A DNA stretch of 64,000 nt, taken from Pseudonocardia nematodicida (GTDB lineage: Bacteria > Actinomycetota > Actinomycetes > Mycobacteriales > Pseudonocardiaceae). The translations under genes and the position numbers were made by a program. Shown one piece after another: positions 33,017 through 41,749 of the stretch; within the stretch, counting starts at the first letter, position 1, and each line of letters opens with the position of its first letter. The stretch covers positions 248,001-312,000 of the forward strand of contig NZ_JBEDNQ010000001.1 of assembly GCF_040105385.1 (NCBI RefSeq). The letters run 5' to 3'. Below the pieces are notes generated by a model, which had not been told where the DNA came from, ran no database searches, and saw only the letters and a list, made by a program, of their open reading frames with translations.

Positions 33017-34519
33017 CTAGTACGCCCCCCGGCTCCGCACAACGGCTCCGAACGTCTTCCAGAGAATGAGCAGGTCCAGCGCGACAGACCAGTTCTCGAC
33101 GTACCGCAGGTCGAGCCGGATCGACTCCTCCCAGCTCAGCGCACTGCGCCCGCTCACCTGCCACAGCCCGGTCATGCCCGGGCGGACCAGCAGGCGTCGC
33201 CGGGCGTCGACGGCGTAGGTCGCCACCTCGCGGGGCAGCGGCGGGCGGGGGCCGACCAGGCTCATGCTCCCGCTCAGCACGTTGAGCAGCTGCGGCAGCT
33301 CGTCGAGCGAGTACTTGCGCAGGACCTCGCCGACCGCGGTGACCCGGGGGTCGCGGCGCATCTTGAACAGCGGGCCGGCGCCGTCGTTGCTGCGGGCCAG
33401 CTCGGCCAGCCGCGCCTCGGCGTCGACCACCATGGACCGGAACTTGAGCATCCGGAAGGTGCGGCCGTTCGTGCCGACCCGCTCCTGGGCGAAGAACACC
33501 GGGCCGCGGTCGGACAGCTTCACCGCCAGCGCGATCGCCACGAACACCGGCGCGGTGAGCAGCAGGATCAGCGACGCGACCAGCTTGTCCGCCGAGTGCT
33601 TGATCATCCGGGTGACGCCGGTGAACCGCGGCTCGGACACCCGCAGCAGCGGCATGCCGTCGACCGGGCTGATGTGCATCCGCGGGCCCGCGACCTCCAT
33701 CAGGCCGGGGTCGACGGCCAGCTCGGTGCTGCTGCCCTCCAGGTCCCAGGCCAGGCGGTGCAGCCGGGCCGGGCCCCAGCCCGGGGCGCGGCAGACCGCG
33801 ACGACGCCGTGCGCGCCCTGGGTGGCCAGGGCGGGCACCGAGTCCAGGTCGCCCAGTACCGGCACACCCTGTACGCCGTACCCGCCGCCGGTCCCGGCAC
33901 CGGTCGGGGTGCAGACCCCGGTCACCCGCCAGCCGAAGCACGGGTCCCGCCGGGTGTGCGCGATCAGGTCGGAGACCGCCTCCTCCGAGCCGACCGCCAG
34001 CACCGGAAGCAAGCCGCGGCCGCGGACCCGGGCGCGGTGCAGGAACTTCCGCAGTGCGAACCGGGTCACGAGCATCGCAGCGCCGGTCAGCGGGACCAGC
34101 AGGAAGACCCACTCGCGCGACGAGTTCACCAACAGCGCCAGGCCGCCAAAGGCCAGCGCGATGTCGGCCAGCAGGACCGCCTGCCCGAGCCGGACGAACT
34201 CGGCCGAGCCCTGGCCGAGCACCCGCCCGTCCCACGCCCGGCAGATCGGCAGCGCCACGACCAGCAGCCCGGCCGCGATCAGGCCGGTGCCCAGCCGGGC
34301 CCGGTCCGCGGCGAACTCGCCGGTCAGTCCCATGAGGACGCAGGTGGCGACGACGATCGCGATCGTCGCCAGGTCGCCGACCGCCACCGCGATCGAGAAG
34401 CGGCGCTGCCAGCGCGGGGCGTCCTGCGGGCCGACCGGGGCCGGGCGTCGCCGCTGCTGCGGGACGGTGTGCGGCACGGTGGCCTCGGACCCGTTCGAGA
34501 CGTCGGGGTACGTGCTCAC
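33017..34519 (-). CDS. Undecaprenyl-phosphate sugar phosphotransferase, full-length WbaP-like
   Basis: A 500-residue polytopic phosphoglycosyl transferase. The N-terminal 150 residues contain four to five helices (around TIAIVVATCVLMGLTG, GTGLIAAGLLVVALPI and EWVFLLVPLTGAAMLVTRF). Next come a soluble nucleotide-binding-like domain (LPVLAVGSEEAVSDLIAHT), a second membrane segment, and the catalytic domain (FAQERVGTNGRTFRMLKFRS, SLDELPQLLNVLSGSMSLVG, RPGMTGLWQVSGRSALSWEE, ending FGAVVRSRGAY). It transfers hexose-1-phosphate to undecaprenyl phosphate. The GTG at 34519 follows AAGGAG. It is divergent from the RmlC-like gene at 34742 and upstream of copy B on the same strand. Confidence 0.92.
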   Translation of the reverse strand: MSTYPDVSNGSEATVPHTVPQQRRRPAPVGPQDAPRWQRRFSIAVAVGDLATIAIVVATCVLMGLTGEFAADRARLGTGLIAAGLLVVALPICRAWDGRVLGQGSAEFVRLGQAVLLADIALAFGGLALLVNSSREWVFLLVPLTGAAMLVTRFALRKFLHRARVRGRGLLPVLAVGSEEAVSDLIAHTRRDPCFGWRVTGVCTPTGAGTGGGYGVQGVPVLGDLDSVPALATQGAHGVVAVCRAPGWGPARLHRLAWDLEGSSTELAVDPGLMEVAGPRMHISPVDGMPLLRVSEPRFTGVTRMIKHSADKLVASLILLLTAPVFVAIALAVKLSDRGPVFFAQERVGTNGRTFRMLKFRSMVVDAEARLAELARSNDGAGPLFKMRRDPRVTAVGEVLRKYSLDELPQLLNVLSGSMSLVGPRPPLPREVATYAVDARRRLLVRPGMTGLWQVSGRSALSWEESIRLDLRYVENWSVALDLLILWKTFGAVVRSRGAY

Positions 34520-34741
34520 GACGGGGGAGCTCCTTCGGGGGATCTGGCGATCACGGCGGGACGCGCTGGGGTCCGCGTCGCTGCCGGATCCGCTCTGCCG
34601 TTGCTGTCGCTCTCCGGGGTGAGCCCGTTACGCGGTCGCGCTGCGACGATCATCGGTCACGGGGTGTGAGAACCAGGTGGGGATGCACCCGTTCGACGGC
34701 CGCCCGCTACCGTCGCAGGTCCCCGTAGCGAAAGAGGAATC

Positions 34742-35308
34742 GTGGAGATTCACCAGACCCCGCTTCCCGGCTCCGCGCTGATCGATCTCAAGCGGCTCTC
34801 GGACGACCGCGGGTTCTTCGCCCGTGCGTTCTGCGAGCAGGAGTTCACCGACGCCGGGCTCGACCCGACCATCGCCCAGTGCAACCTCTCGTACAACCAC
34901 GAGGCGGGCACCCTGCGCGGCTTCCACTACCAGCTGGAGCCCAACGCCGAGGTCAAGGTCATCCGGTGCGTCCGCGGCGCGATCTACGACGTGATCGTCG
35001 ACCTGCGGCCCGACTCCGAGACCTACCTGAAGTGGTTCGGCGCCGAACTGTCCCAGGACAACCACACGGCGATGTACGTGCCGCGGAACTTCGCGCACGC
35101 CTACCTGACGCTGACCCCGGACGCGACGACGATCTACCAGGTCTCGACGCCGTACGCCCCGGGTGCCGAGCGCGGGCTGCGCTGGAACGACCCGGCACTG
35201 GACGTGGACTGGCCGCACGAGGTCGCGCACATCTCGGACAAGGACGCGAACTGGCCGCTGCTGGCGGACAACCCGGACTTCGCCGCGACCCTGACCGGAG
35301 CGCGCTGA
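34742..35308 (+). CDS. dTDP-4-dehydrorhamnose 3,5-epimerase-like protein (RmlC family)
   Basis: A 188-residue cupin epimerase of normal RmlC length. Hallmarks are LSDDRGFFARAFCEQEF near the start, the catalytic His in GTLRGFHYQL (about residue 63), DVIVDLRPDSETYLKW, NFAHAYLTLTPDATTIYQVS containing the conserved Tyr, and LRWNDPALDVDWP. It would epimerise a nucleotide-linked 4-keto-6-deoxy sugar at C3/C5. No rmlA, rmlB or rmlD gene is present, so it may act on another 4-keto sugar. The GTG at 34742 follows AAAGAGG. Its stop overlaps the ATG of the SAF-domain oxidoreductase (TGATG). Confidence 0.88.
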   Translation: MEIHQTPLPGSALIDLKRLSDDRGFFARAFCEQEFTDAGLDPTIAQCNLSYNHEAGTLRGFHYQLEPNAEVKVIRCVRGAIYDVIVDLRPDSETYLKWFGAELSQDNHTAMYVPRNFAHAYLTLTPDATTIYQVSTPYAPGAERGLRWNDPALDVDWPHEVAHISDKDANWPLLADNPDFAATLTGAR

Positions 35309-36591
35309 TGCTGATCCTCGACACCGCGCTCGCCAAGCGGGCCGCCGAGAACCGCCCGATCCGGGTCGGCCTGGTCGGCGCCGGGTTCCAGGGCCGCGGC
35401 CTGGTCAACCAGATCACGAACTCGACGCCCGGCATGGACGTCGTCGCGATCGCGAACCGCACCGTGCCGACCGCCGTCCGCGCCTACACCGAGGCGGGGC
35501 TCACCCCGGTCGAGGTCTCCACCACCGCCGAGGTCGACGCCGCGATCGCCGCCGGCACCCCCGCGGTACTGGGTGACGCGTTCGCGCTGCTCGCCGCGGA
35601 GAACATCGACGTGCTGGTCGACGTGACCGGCGCCGTCGAGTTCGGCGCCCACGTCACCGTCGCCGCGATCGAGCGCGGGCTGCCGGTCGTCACCATGAAC
35701 GCCGAGCTGGACGGCACCGTCGGCCCGCTGCTGGCCGAGAAGGCCCGCAAGGCCGGCGTCGTGCTCACCGGCGCCGACGGCGACCAGCCCGGTGTCCAGG
35801 CCAACCTGCTGCGGTTCGTGAAGGGCATCGGGGTCACCCCGCTGGTCGCGGGCAACATCAAGGGCCTGCAGGACGAGTACCGCACCCCCACCACGCAGAA
35901 GGCGTTCGCCGAGAAGTGGGGCCAGGACCCGGCGATGGTCACCAGCTTCGCCGACGGCACCAAGGTGTCGTTCGAGCAGGCGATCGTGGCCAACGCGTTC
36001 GGATTCACCGTCGGGAAGCGCGGGATGTACGGCCGCGACCACGCCGGGCACGTCGACGAGCTCACGAAGGCCTACGACGTCGACGAGCTGCGCGCGCTGG
36101 GCGGGGTCGTGGACTACGTGGTCGGGGCCAAGCCGGGCCCGGGCGTGTTCGTGCTCGGCACGCACGACGACCCGAAGCAGCAGCACTACCTGAACCTGTA
36201 CAAGCTCGGCGAGGGCCCGCTGTACAGCTTCTACACGCCGTACCACCTGTGCCACTTCGAGGTCCCGAACACCATCGTGCGGGCCGTGGACTTCGCCGAC
36301 GCCGCGCTCACCCCGCCCGCCGGACAGCACGTCGACGTCGTCGCCACGATCAAGCAGGACCTCAAGGCCGGGCACACCCTCGACGGGCTGGGCGGCTACG
36401 ACACCTACGGCGTCGCGGAGGCCTCCGCGGTGACCCGGTCGGAGCGGCTGCTGCCGATGGGCGTCGCCGAGGGCTGCGTGCTGACCCGCGACGTCGCGAA
36501 GGACGAGGTCCTCACCTACGCCGACGTGACGCTGCCGCCGGGCCGGCTGATCGACGCGTTGCGGGAGGAGCAGGAGAAGCTGTTCAGCTGA
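35308..36591 (+). CDS. Homoserine-dehydrogenase-like oxidoreductase with C-terminal SAF domain
   Basis: A 427-residue NAD(P)-dependent enzyme. A Rossmann domain begins IRVGLVGAGFQGRGLVNQIT (residues 18-37) and continues through VDVTGAVEFGAHV and VVTMNAELDGTVGPLL, followed by a homoserine-dehydrogenase-like catalytic domain with GADGDQPGVQANLLRFVKGI. The C-terminal 70 residues fit a SAF domain (RLLPMGVAEGCVLTRDVAKD, then LTYADVTLPPG), as found with sugar-modifying NeuB-like and related oxidoreductases. Proteins of this type are often beside nucleotide-sugar genes and may process a keto sugar. Its ATG overlaps the RmlC-like gene's stop, so the two are coupled. It converges on the PhyH gene with 8 bases of overlap. 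Confidence 0.8.
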   Translation: MLILDTALAKRAAENRPIRVGLVGAGFQGRGLVNQITNSTPGMDVVAIANRTVPTAVRAYTEAGLTPVEVSTTAEVDAAIAAGTPAVLGDAFALLAAENIDVLVDVTGAVEFGAHVTVAAIERGLPVVTMNAELDGTVGPLLAEKARKAGVVLTGADGDQPGVQANLLRFVKGIGVTPLVAGNIKGLQDEYRTPTTQKAFAEKWGQDPAMVTSFADGTKVSFEQAIVANAFGFTVGKRGMYGRDHAGHVDELTKAYDVDELRALGGVVDYVVGAKPGPGVFVLGTHDDPKQQHYLNLYKLGEGPLYSFYTPYHLCHFEVPNTIVRAVDFADAALTPPAGQHVDVVATIKQDLKAGHTLDGLGGYDTYGVAEASAVTRSERLLPMGVAEGCVLTRDVAKDEVLTYADVTLPPGRLIDALREEQEKLFS

Positions 36592-37489
36592 CGGTCGGGT
36601 CCGGGCTGCGCCACAGGACGGGGAAGAACTCCGGGTCGGCATAGTCCGGGGCGCCGTCGGCGTCCCGCCTGCAGACGCCGTCGAGGAAGTGGTGGATCCG
36701 GACCCCGTCGTTCCAGAACTCGCGATACCGGTTGTCCCCGTCCTGCAGGTAGACCGCGAGTGCCATCCGGGGCAGCTCGGCGCGGTTCGGACGGCTGCCG
36801 TGGACGAGGTGGCTGTGGTGGAAGCTCACCTGGCCACGTCCCATGACCAGCGGGATCTCGACGATCTCGCGGCCCTGGGTGGCGAACCGTGTGCGGACGC
36901 CGTCGAGGTCCTGGTCGTTGAAGCAGCGCAGGTGCTCGGTCGCCGGCCAGCGGTGGCTGCCGTCGACCACGATCAGTGGCGCCCGGTCGGCCGGGACGTC
37001 GTGGGTGGGGATCCAGGCCGAGAGCATCCGTTGCGACACGCAGTTCGACGAGTACGAGTAGTCGGTATGCCATCCGACGACCCCGCCCGTGGCGCCGGCC
37101 GGGGTCGGTGCCTTGTAGACCAGCGTGTCCTCGAAGATCCGGATCTCGTCGGTACGGGCGAGCCTCGCCGCGATCGCCCCCACGACGGGCTGCAACGCCA
37201 GCGCGCGGAGCTCGGCATTGCGGTAGGACGCGTGCTGCGAGTTGCGGACCTCGTCGCCGTCCCCCGGGTGCCAGTCGACGTACCCTGTCTCGACCGGTAG
37301 CCGACGGTCCCGGTCACCGGCGTAGAACCGCTCGGCGCCGCGCACGGCGGCGTCGAGCACGTCGTCGTCGAGGATTCGCGGGGAGACCCACCACCCGTGC
37401 TCGTCGTAGAAGGCGATGTCGTCGTCATCGGGCAACAGGCGCCGCTGGGCCTCGCCCAGGACGGGCGATTCACGGACGTCGGAGTTCAT
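36584..37489 (-). CDS. Phytanoyl-CoA dioxygenase (PhyH) family protein
   Basis: A 301-residue Fe(II)/2-oxoglutarate oxygenase. The facial triad is visible as HxD in GWHTDYSY and a distal His in SFHHSHLVHGSRPN, with a likely 2-oxoglutarate-binding Arg just after (SRPN). It would hydroxylate a small molecule or glycan-precursor side chain. It is the last gene of a minus-strand unit: Wzz-like protein, DUF4091 lipoprotein, GNAT-like protein, then this gene. Its ATG overlaps the GNAT-like gene's stop as ATGA. The substrate is unknown. Confidence 0.82.
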   Translation of the reverse strand: MNSDVRESPVLGEAQRRLLPDDDDIAFYDEHGWWVSPRILDDDVLDAAVRGAERFYAGDRDRRLPVETGYVDWHPGDGDEVRNSQHASYRNAELRALALQPVVGAIAARLARTDEIRIFEDTLVYKAPTPAGATGGVVGWHTDYSYSSNCVSQRMLSAWIPTHDVPADRAPLIVVDGSHRWPATEHLRCFNDQDLDGVRTRFATQGREIVEIPLVMGRGQVSFHHSHLVHGSRPNRAELPRMALAVYLQDGDNRYREFWNDGVRIHHFLDGVCRRDADGAPDYADPEFFPVLWRSPDPTVS

Positions 37490-38595
37490 GTCGTCTCCCG
37501 GGGTATCGAGTCCGCCCCGCCCGGTGCTCCGGGCCTCCGGCGGTATCCGGGGAAGTAGTCGCCGGAGGGGCCTGAAACGTCACGGCAGAGCCGGTCGTAG
37601 GTGTCCTCGTCGGCCACCAGCTCGTGCGTGACGAACCCCATCTCGGCGTTGCAGTAGCTGCGCTTCGAGGCCTCGAGCCCATCACCCGGCCGGACCCCAC
37701 CGCCGTGGTTGAGCGGCATCGCCAGCTCGTCGGCGAGGTCCAGCAGGCGCGCCGTGCAGAGCTTGCCGGGCGAGGCGTGGCGGTGGTCGTCGCCGGTGGC
37801 GGCCAGGTAGGAGTGAAGGATCCCGTCCGAGCGGACGACTAGCTCGCCGGCAGCGACCCGGCCGTCGCCGTCGCGGACCACCGCCAGCCACGAGCCGTCG
37901 TGGCCGAGACAGCCCCGCAGGTACCCGGCCCCGAAGCGGTACCGGTCGGTCGCGCCGACGTGGTTCATGGTGTGGGCGTACGCCGCCGCGAAGCCGGCCA
38001 GGGTGGTGTCGTCCACGTCCGGTCCGTACAGGAGCTCGGGCGTGTAGCCGGCGGAGCGGGCCGCACGCAGGGCACGCCGGAAGGACCGGCTGGTCGACCG
38101 GGGGCGGAACGGGTCGTGCACCAGCACGGTCCCCCGCCGCGTCCCTCCGGACAGCGACGGCCGCGCGATCGGTTCCCGGACGAACACGCTGACCAGCCCG
38201 GTCCCGGACAGATCGAGGTCGGCGGCGTCCGGTGGGGTGCCGTCGAGGTCCCCGCCCGGGTAGCCGTACGGGGAGGCCGCGTCGTGCAGGCCGGTACCCG
38301 GGATCGGGCGCACCACCAGCGGTACCGCGCACCGGGTGCCCGGAGCGGACAGCACCAGGGTGTGGGTGACACCTTCGGCGTCGTAGTGCGTGCGGCTGCG
38401 GAAGAAGGACCGTTCGGAGACCGCGGCGGCCCCGCGGTCGTCGAGCAGCTGCGCCGGGCGCAGACCGACCGTGGCTGAGGACACACGCTCTCCCAGGGTG
38501 GGGCTCCGGCGGGGCTCCGACGCACCCGCCGGGAGTCGACTCGCACGAGACACCGTGTCTGTTACGACCGTTTCGGTGGCCGGTCGCCGGTTCAT
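37486..38595 (-). CDS. GNAT/FemAB-like acyltransferase (Acetyltransf_6 type)
   Basis: A 369-residue protein with two half-domains of the GNAT/FemAB kind. The N-terminal half includes TLVLSAPGTRCAVPLVVRPI and ASPYGYPGGD. The C-terminal half has the usual DGSWLAVVRDGDGRVAAGEL, ILHSYLAATGDDH and KLCTARLLDLADELAM pattern seen in exopolysaccharide-associated FemAB-like acyltransferases (Acetyltransf_6). Such proteins N-acylate sugars or cell-wall precursors using CoA or tRNA donors. The ATG at 38595 overlaps the stop of the upstream DUF4091 gene as ATGA, and its stop overlaps the PhyH start, so it is tightly coupled to both. Confidence 0.72.
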   Translation of the reverse strand: MNRRPATETVVTDTVSRASRLPAGASEPRRSPTLGERVSSATVGLRPAQLLDDRGAAAVSERSFFRSRTHYDAEGVTHTLVLSAPGTRCAVPLVVRPIPGTGLHDAASPYGYPGGDLDGTPPDAADLDLSGTGLVSVFVREPIARPSLSGGTRRGTVLVHDPFRPRSTSRSFRRALRAARSAGYTPELLYGPDVDDTTLAGFAAAYAHTMNHVGATDRYRFGAGYLRGCLGHDGSWLAVVRDGDGRVAAGELVVRSDGILHSYLAATGDDHRHASPGKLCTARLLDLADELAMPLNHGGGVRPGDGLEASKRSYCNAEMGFVTHELVADEDTYDRLCRDVSGPSGDYFPGYRRRPGAPGGADSIPRETT

Positions 38596-40160
38596 CCCCC
38601 GGCCAGTCGCAGCAGCACCGTTCGCGCCTGGGCCAGCCGGTGCGGATCGGGAGACCAGTCCTGCCAGTCCCGCGCCACCGAACGGACGGCGGCGTCGGTG
38701 CCCGCCGGATCCCGGTCCCGGGCGAGGCCGATCAGCTCGAAGTCCTCGACCCCGTCGCGCAACCACTTCAGCCGCATCGACGGCACCGCGCCGCCGTCGA
38801 TCCCGACCTGCTCGCCGGGGTAGAGGAGCTGTCCCTCGCCGGGGTAGCCGTCGGGGGAGTAGGCGTACACGTCATCCCACGGCCGGTCGGTCCACGCGTC
38901 CGCACGCCAGTAGAGGATCCCGCCGAGCCCGAGCTGCTGGTTGAGGAACCCGGGCTGGATCCGGAAGTCGATCGGCGCGAAGTCCAGCAGCCACTTCGGC
39001 GAGTAGCCGTCCTGCGCGAGCGCGTTGTACGACCAGACCTCGGCTCCGCGTGCCCGTGCCTCCGCGACCAGCTCCGGGTCGTCCTCGTACTGCTTAGGCA
39101 GCATCGCCCACACGTCGACGGCGGGTCGTCCGGTGCCGTCGTCGAACAGTGCCGGGTCCGGCGCCTGCGTGAGCAGCTGCGCGACCCCGGCCTCGTGCAG
39201 GGCCCGGGACCAGGCCCGGACGGACTCGGCGACGTCGTCGCACCCGCCGATCTCGTCGGCGGTGTAGTTCAGCAGCAGGGCCCCGGACCGTTCCTCACGT
39301 GCCGCAGCGGCCCGGATCCGCTCGACCGGCGGGGGCGGGTCGAGCCGGCATCGCCCCTCGTCCGCGCCGCTGAACAGGCCCACGTCGGCCACGTTGACGA
39401 CCTGGGAGAGCGGATCGTCCGGGTCGGGCAGGGCGGAGGTGGGCACGAGCTTGTGGCGCAGCAGCTCACGGCTGACCGCCGTCCGCCCGGTCCAGTTGAG
39501 CACCACGCTGCGCAGCGACGGGCGCGCCGGCAGCTGGATCGTGGACACGGTCAGCGTGATCCGGCCAGACTCCCGGAACCCGTCGGCCGTGGCCGTCCAG
39601 GTCCCCTCGTAGATCCCCGGCACGGCGTCCGCGGGGACCGCGACGTCGATCCAGTACGGCTGGTTCAGCCCGGGGGCGACCTCCGCTCCGGCGGCCCGGA
39701 GCTCCCCGTCCAGTGGCTCGCCGGTGTCCGGGTGCACGAACGGGATCAGCCCGTCCGCGTAGCGGCCGGGACCACCGGGCCGGTTCGTCCCGCTCCGGTC
39801 CGGGCTCGTGGCGGTGACCTCGACGTAGTGCTCGCGGTAGCGGGTCACCGCTGACGCGGGCAGGGCCGCACCGTCGGGCCCGGTCAGCTCCCCGACCTCC
39901 AGCTCCACCCCGGTGAGGCCGCTCCGCCCCCCGGCGACGACGACCTGGAAGGAGTCGGTCCCGCCGCGCGCGGCGGCGAGCTCGTGGTCGGTCCGCCCGG
40001 TCGCGACCTCGGTCTCCCCGACCCGGTGCATCGAACCGGTGACCCACGCCGACGGTGGCTGCTCCAGTCCCGGGGAGGGCTCGGGGGCGCATGCGGTGGA
40101 CATCAGCAGGAGGGCGAGGAGCAGGCCGAACCCGGTCCGGTGCGGCCTAGACCCGCGCAC
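38592..40160 (-). CDS. DUF4091 family lipoprotein (glycoside-hydrolase-like)
   Basis: A 522-residue secreted lipoprotein. The signal FGLLLALLLMSTAC ends in a lipobox (Cys near residue 24). A beta-sandwich N-terminal region follows, then a TIM-barrel-like domain (LLLNYTADEIGGCDDVAESV, AVDVWAMLPKQYEDDPELV, RIQPGFLNQQLGLGGILYWR) and the DUF4091 C-terminus SMRLKWLRDGVEDFELIGLA. DUF4091 proteins are thought to act on polysaccharides; the ADEIGG acidic pair could be catalytic. The GTG at 40160 overlaps the end of the Wzz-like gene by 14 bases. Its position suggests trimming or modifying the polymer as it emerges (inference). Confidence 0.78.
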   Translation of the reverse strand: MRGSRPHRTGFGLLLALLLMSTACAPEPSPGLEQPPSAWVTGSMHRVGETEVATGRTDHELAAARGGTDSFQVVVAGGRSGLTGVELEVGELTGPDGAALPASAVTRYREHYVEVTATSPDRSGTNRPGGPGRYADGLIPFVHPDTGEPLDGELRAAGAEVAPGLNQPYWIDVAVPADAVPGIYEGTWTATADGFRESGRITLTVSTIQLPARPSLRSVVLNWTGRTAVSRELLRHKLVPTSALPDPDDPLSQVVNVADVGLFSGADEGRCRLDPPPPVERIRAAAAREERSGALLLNYTADEIGGCDDVAESVRAWSRALHEAGVAQLLTQAPDPALFDDGTGRPAVDVWAMLPKQYEDDPELVAEARARGAEVWSYNALAQDGYSPKWLLDFAPIDFRIQPGFLNQQLGLGGILYWRADAWTDRPWDDVYAYSPDGYPGEGQLLYPGEQVGIDGGAVPSMRLKWLRDGVEDFELIGLARDRDPAGTDAAVRSVARDWQDWSPDPHRLAQARTVLLRLAGG

Positions 40161-41583
40161 GGCCGGCGAACAGGAACCCGTCGAGCGCGATCCCGTTGCG
40201 TTCCAGCTCGCGCGCCCCGTCCTCGAGGACCGGGCGACGTGCCTCCGGGCCGACCACGGCCATCCGGGTGTCGACGACCTCGGCCACGGCCAGCGCGTCC
40301 GGGTGCGACGACAGCGGCGGTGCGACGACGACCAGCAGGTCGGCATTGAGCCGCAGCTCGGCCACGACCGACCCGAAGCGCTCGGACTGCAGGTCGTCGT
40401 ACGGGCTCGCGGTGCCCGAACCGGCCGCCAGGACGCTCAGCCCCTCGGTCGTCGTCGGCTGGACGGCCGAGCCCGCGTCGGCGCCGCGGAGCACCTCGGA
40501 CAGGCCCGGTCCGTCCTCGTAGAGATGCAGCCGGGCGAGGCATCCGTCGCCACCGCGCAGGTCGGCCGAGAGCAGGAGCACGGACCGTCCGGACCGGACG
40601 ATGCTGCGGGCGAGGTCGATCCCGACGGCGACCGCGTGGCGGGCGTCGCGCGGGTCCAGCGCGAAGATCGCGATCGCGTCCTTCGGCTTGATGTGGCCCC
40701 GGTTCTGCATGCGCTGGCGCACCACGGAGACCGCGTCCGCGGCGGCCGAGCCGGGCTCGGCCGCGGTCCCGCCGCCCCCGAGCCGCAGCAGCGAGCGCCA
40801 CCGCATCGCCGCGACGCCCGGTTCCGCGCCGGGGACGGATCCGAGCGGTGCGGCGGGCAGCGCCGCACCGGCGCCGTCGGCGGTCCGGACCCGCCGGTCG
40901 CCGTGCTCGGCGACACCGGCGGCGGCCGTCCCGGCCAGCGCGGCGAGCAGGGCCGCACCGATGGCGACCACGAGCAGGTCCGGACCGGTCACACCGGAGA
41001 CCGACGCCGGGTCGACGAGGACCGGGACCGGCGGCGGGACGGCCGAGCGGGCGGCGGTCGCCGACTCCACGTAGGCGACGCGCTGCCGGTCCAGGACGGT
41101 CAGCTCACCCGGGGGCGCGGTCACGCGCTGGGCGTCGATCTCGGCGATCCGCTGCTCGAAGGCGGCCTGCGTCGCGGCCCGCTCCACGCCGATCGAGCGG
41201 ACCCGCTCGGCGATCCCGACCTCGGCGTAGGTGTTCGCGATCTCGACGGCCCGCTCCGCGCTCGGGCCGGCGGCCGACACCGTGAGCAGGGACTCGCCCT
41301 CCGCGCCGCTGACGGTCACGTCCGGCATCTCGCCCAGCCGCGCCGCCACAGCGTCGCGGACGGTGCTGCCCTCCAGAAACTGCCGCTCGGCGAGGACGTC
41401 GCCACCGGCGACCGAGATCCGGGCCGTCGCCGTGTGACCGGGGACGAACGCTGCGACCGCGCCGACGGCCACGCCGGTGACCAGGACAACGGTCACGGCG
41501 ACGATCCACCACCGATGCCGGATCACCCGCCACCAGAAGCCGAGCTCTGCCTCTTCCGCCTGGGTGTCGCGCACGTTCAGCAC
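40147..41583 (-). CDS. Wzz-like polysaccharide co-polymerase with a degenerate tyrosine-kinase-like domain
   Basis: A 478-residue protein. The N-terminal part has the Wzz/CapA plan: a first membrane helix (WWIVAVTVVLVTGVAVGAVA, residues 25-44), an extracytoplasmic segment with Wzz features, and a second helix (LLVVAIGAALLAALAGTAAA, near 205-225). The C-terminal part aligns with CpsD/BY-kinases but the Walker A position reads FALDPRDARHAVAVG without G-K-S/T. The strand SVLLLSADLRGG keeps the Walker A' Asp, the Walker B region is LLVVVAPP without its Asp, and no C-terminal Tyr cluster exists. It likely regulates chain length or export without kinase activity. Confidence 0.8.
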   Translation of the reverse strand: MLNVRDTQAEEAELGFWWRVIRHRWWIVAVTVVLVTGVAVGAVAAFVPGHTATARISVAGGDVLAERQFLEGSTVRDAVAARLGEMPDVTVSGAEGESLLTVSAAGPSAERAVEIANTYAEVGIAERVRSIGVERAATQAAFEQRIAEIDAQRVTAPPGELTVLDRQRVAYVESATAARSAVPPPVPVLVDPASVSGVTGPDLLVVAIGAALLAALAGTAAAGVAEHGDRRVRTADGAGAALPAAPLGSVPGAEPGVAAMRWRSLLRLGGGGTAAEPGSAAADAVSVVRQRMQNRGHIKPKDAIAIFALDPRDARHAVAVGIDLARSIVRSGRSVLLLSADLRGGDGCLARLHLYEDGPGLSEVLRGADAGSAVQPTTTEGLSVLAAGSGTASPYDDLQSERFGSVVAELRLNADLLVVVAPPLSSHPDALAVAEVVDTRMAVVGPEARRPVLEDGARELERNGIALDGFLFAGRARV

Positions 41584-41749
41584 CTCGCCCCTCGTCGTCG
41601 CGCGGCCACAGTCACCGACCGAGGTCGCTCGTCCGGGGTGATTCGTTAGGCCCTCGGGCCCGTTTCGCAGAGATCGCCGTCCGGTAACGGCCGGGGGGCG
41701 CCGGACGAGCCCCTCCGCGTCCGGAACGGAGTGGGGAGAGCGAGGTGTC

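Noticed and set aside
41629..41644. Fourth copy of the GATCGTCA-type operator (TCGTCCGGGGTGATTC)
   Set aside because: Three mismatches in the arms and no -35-like overlap; not distinguishable from chance.
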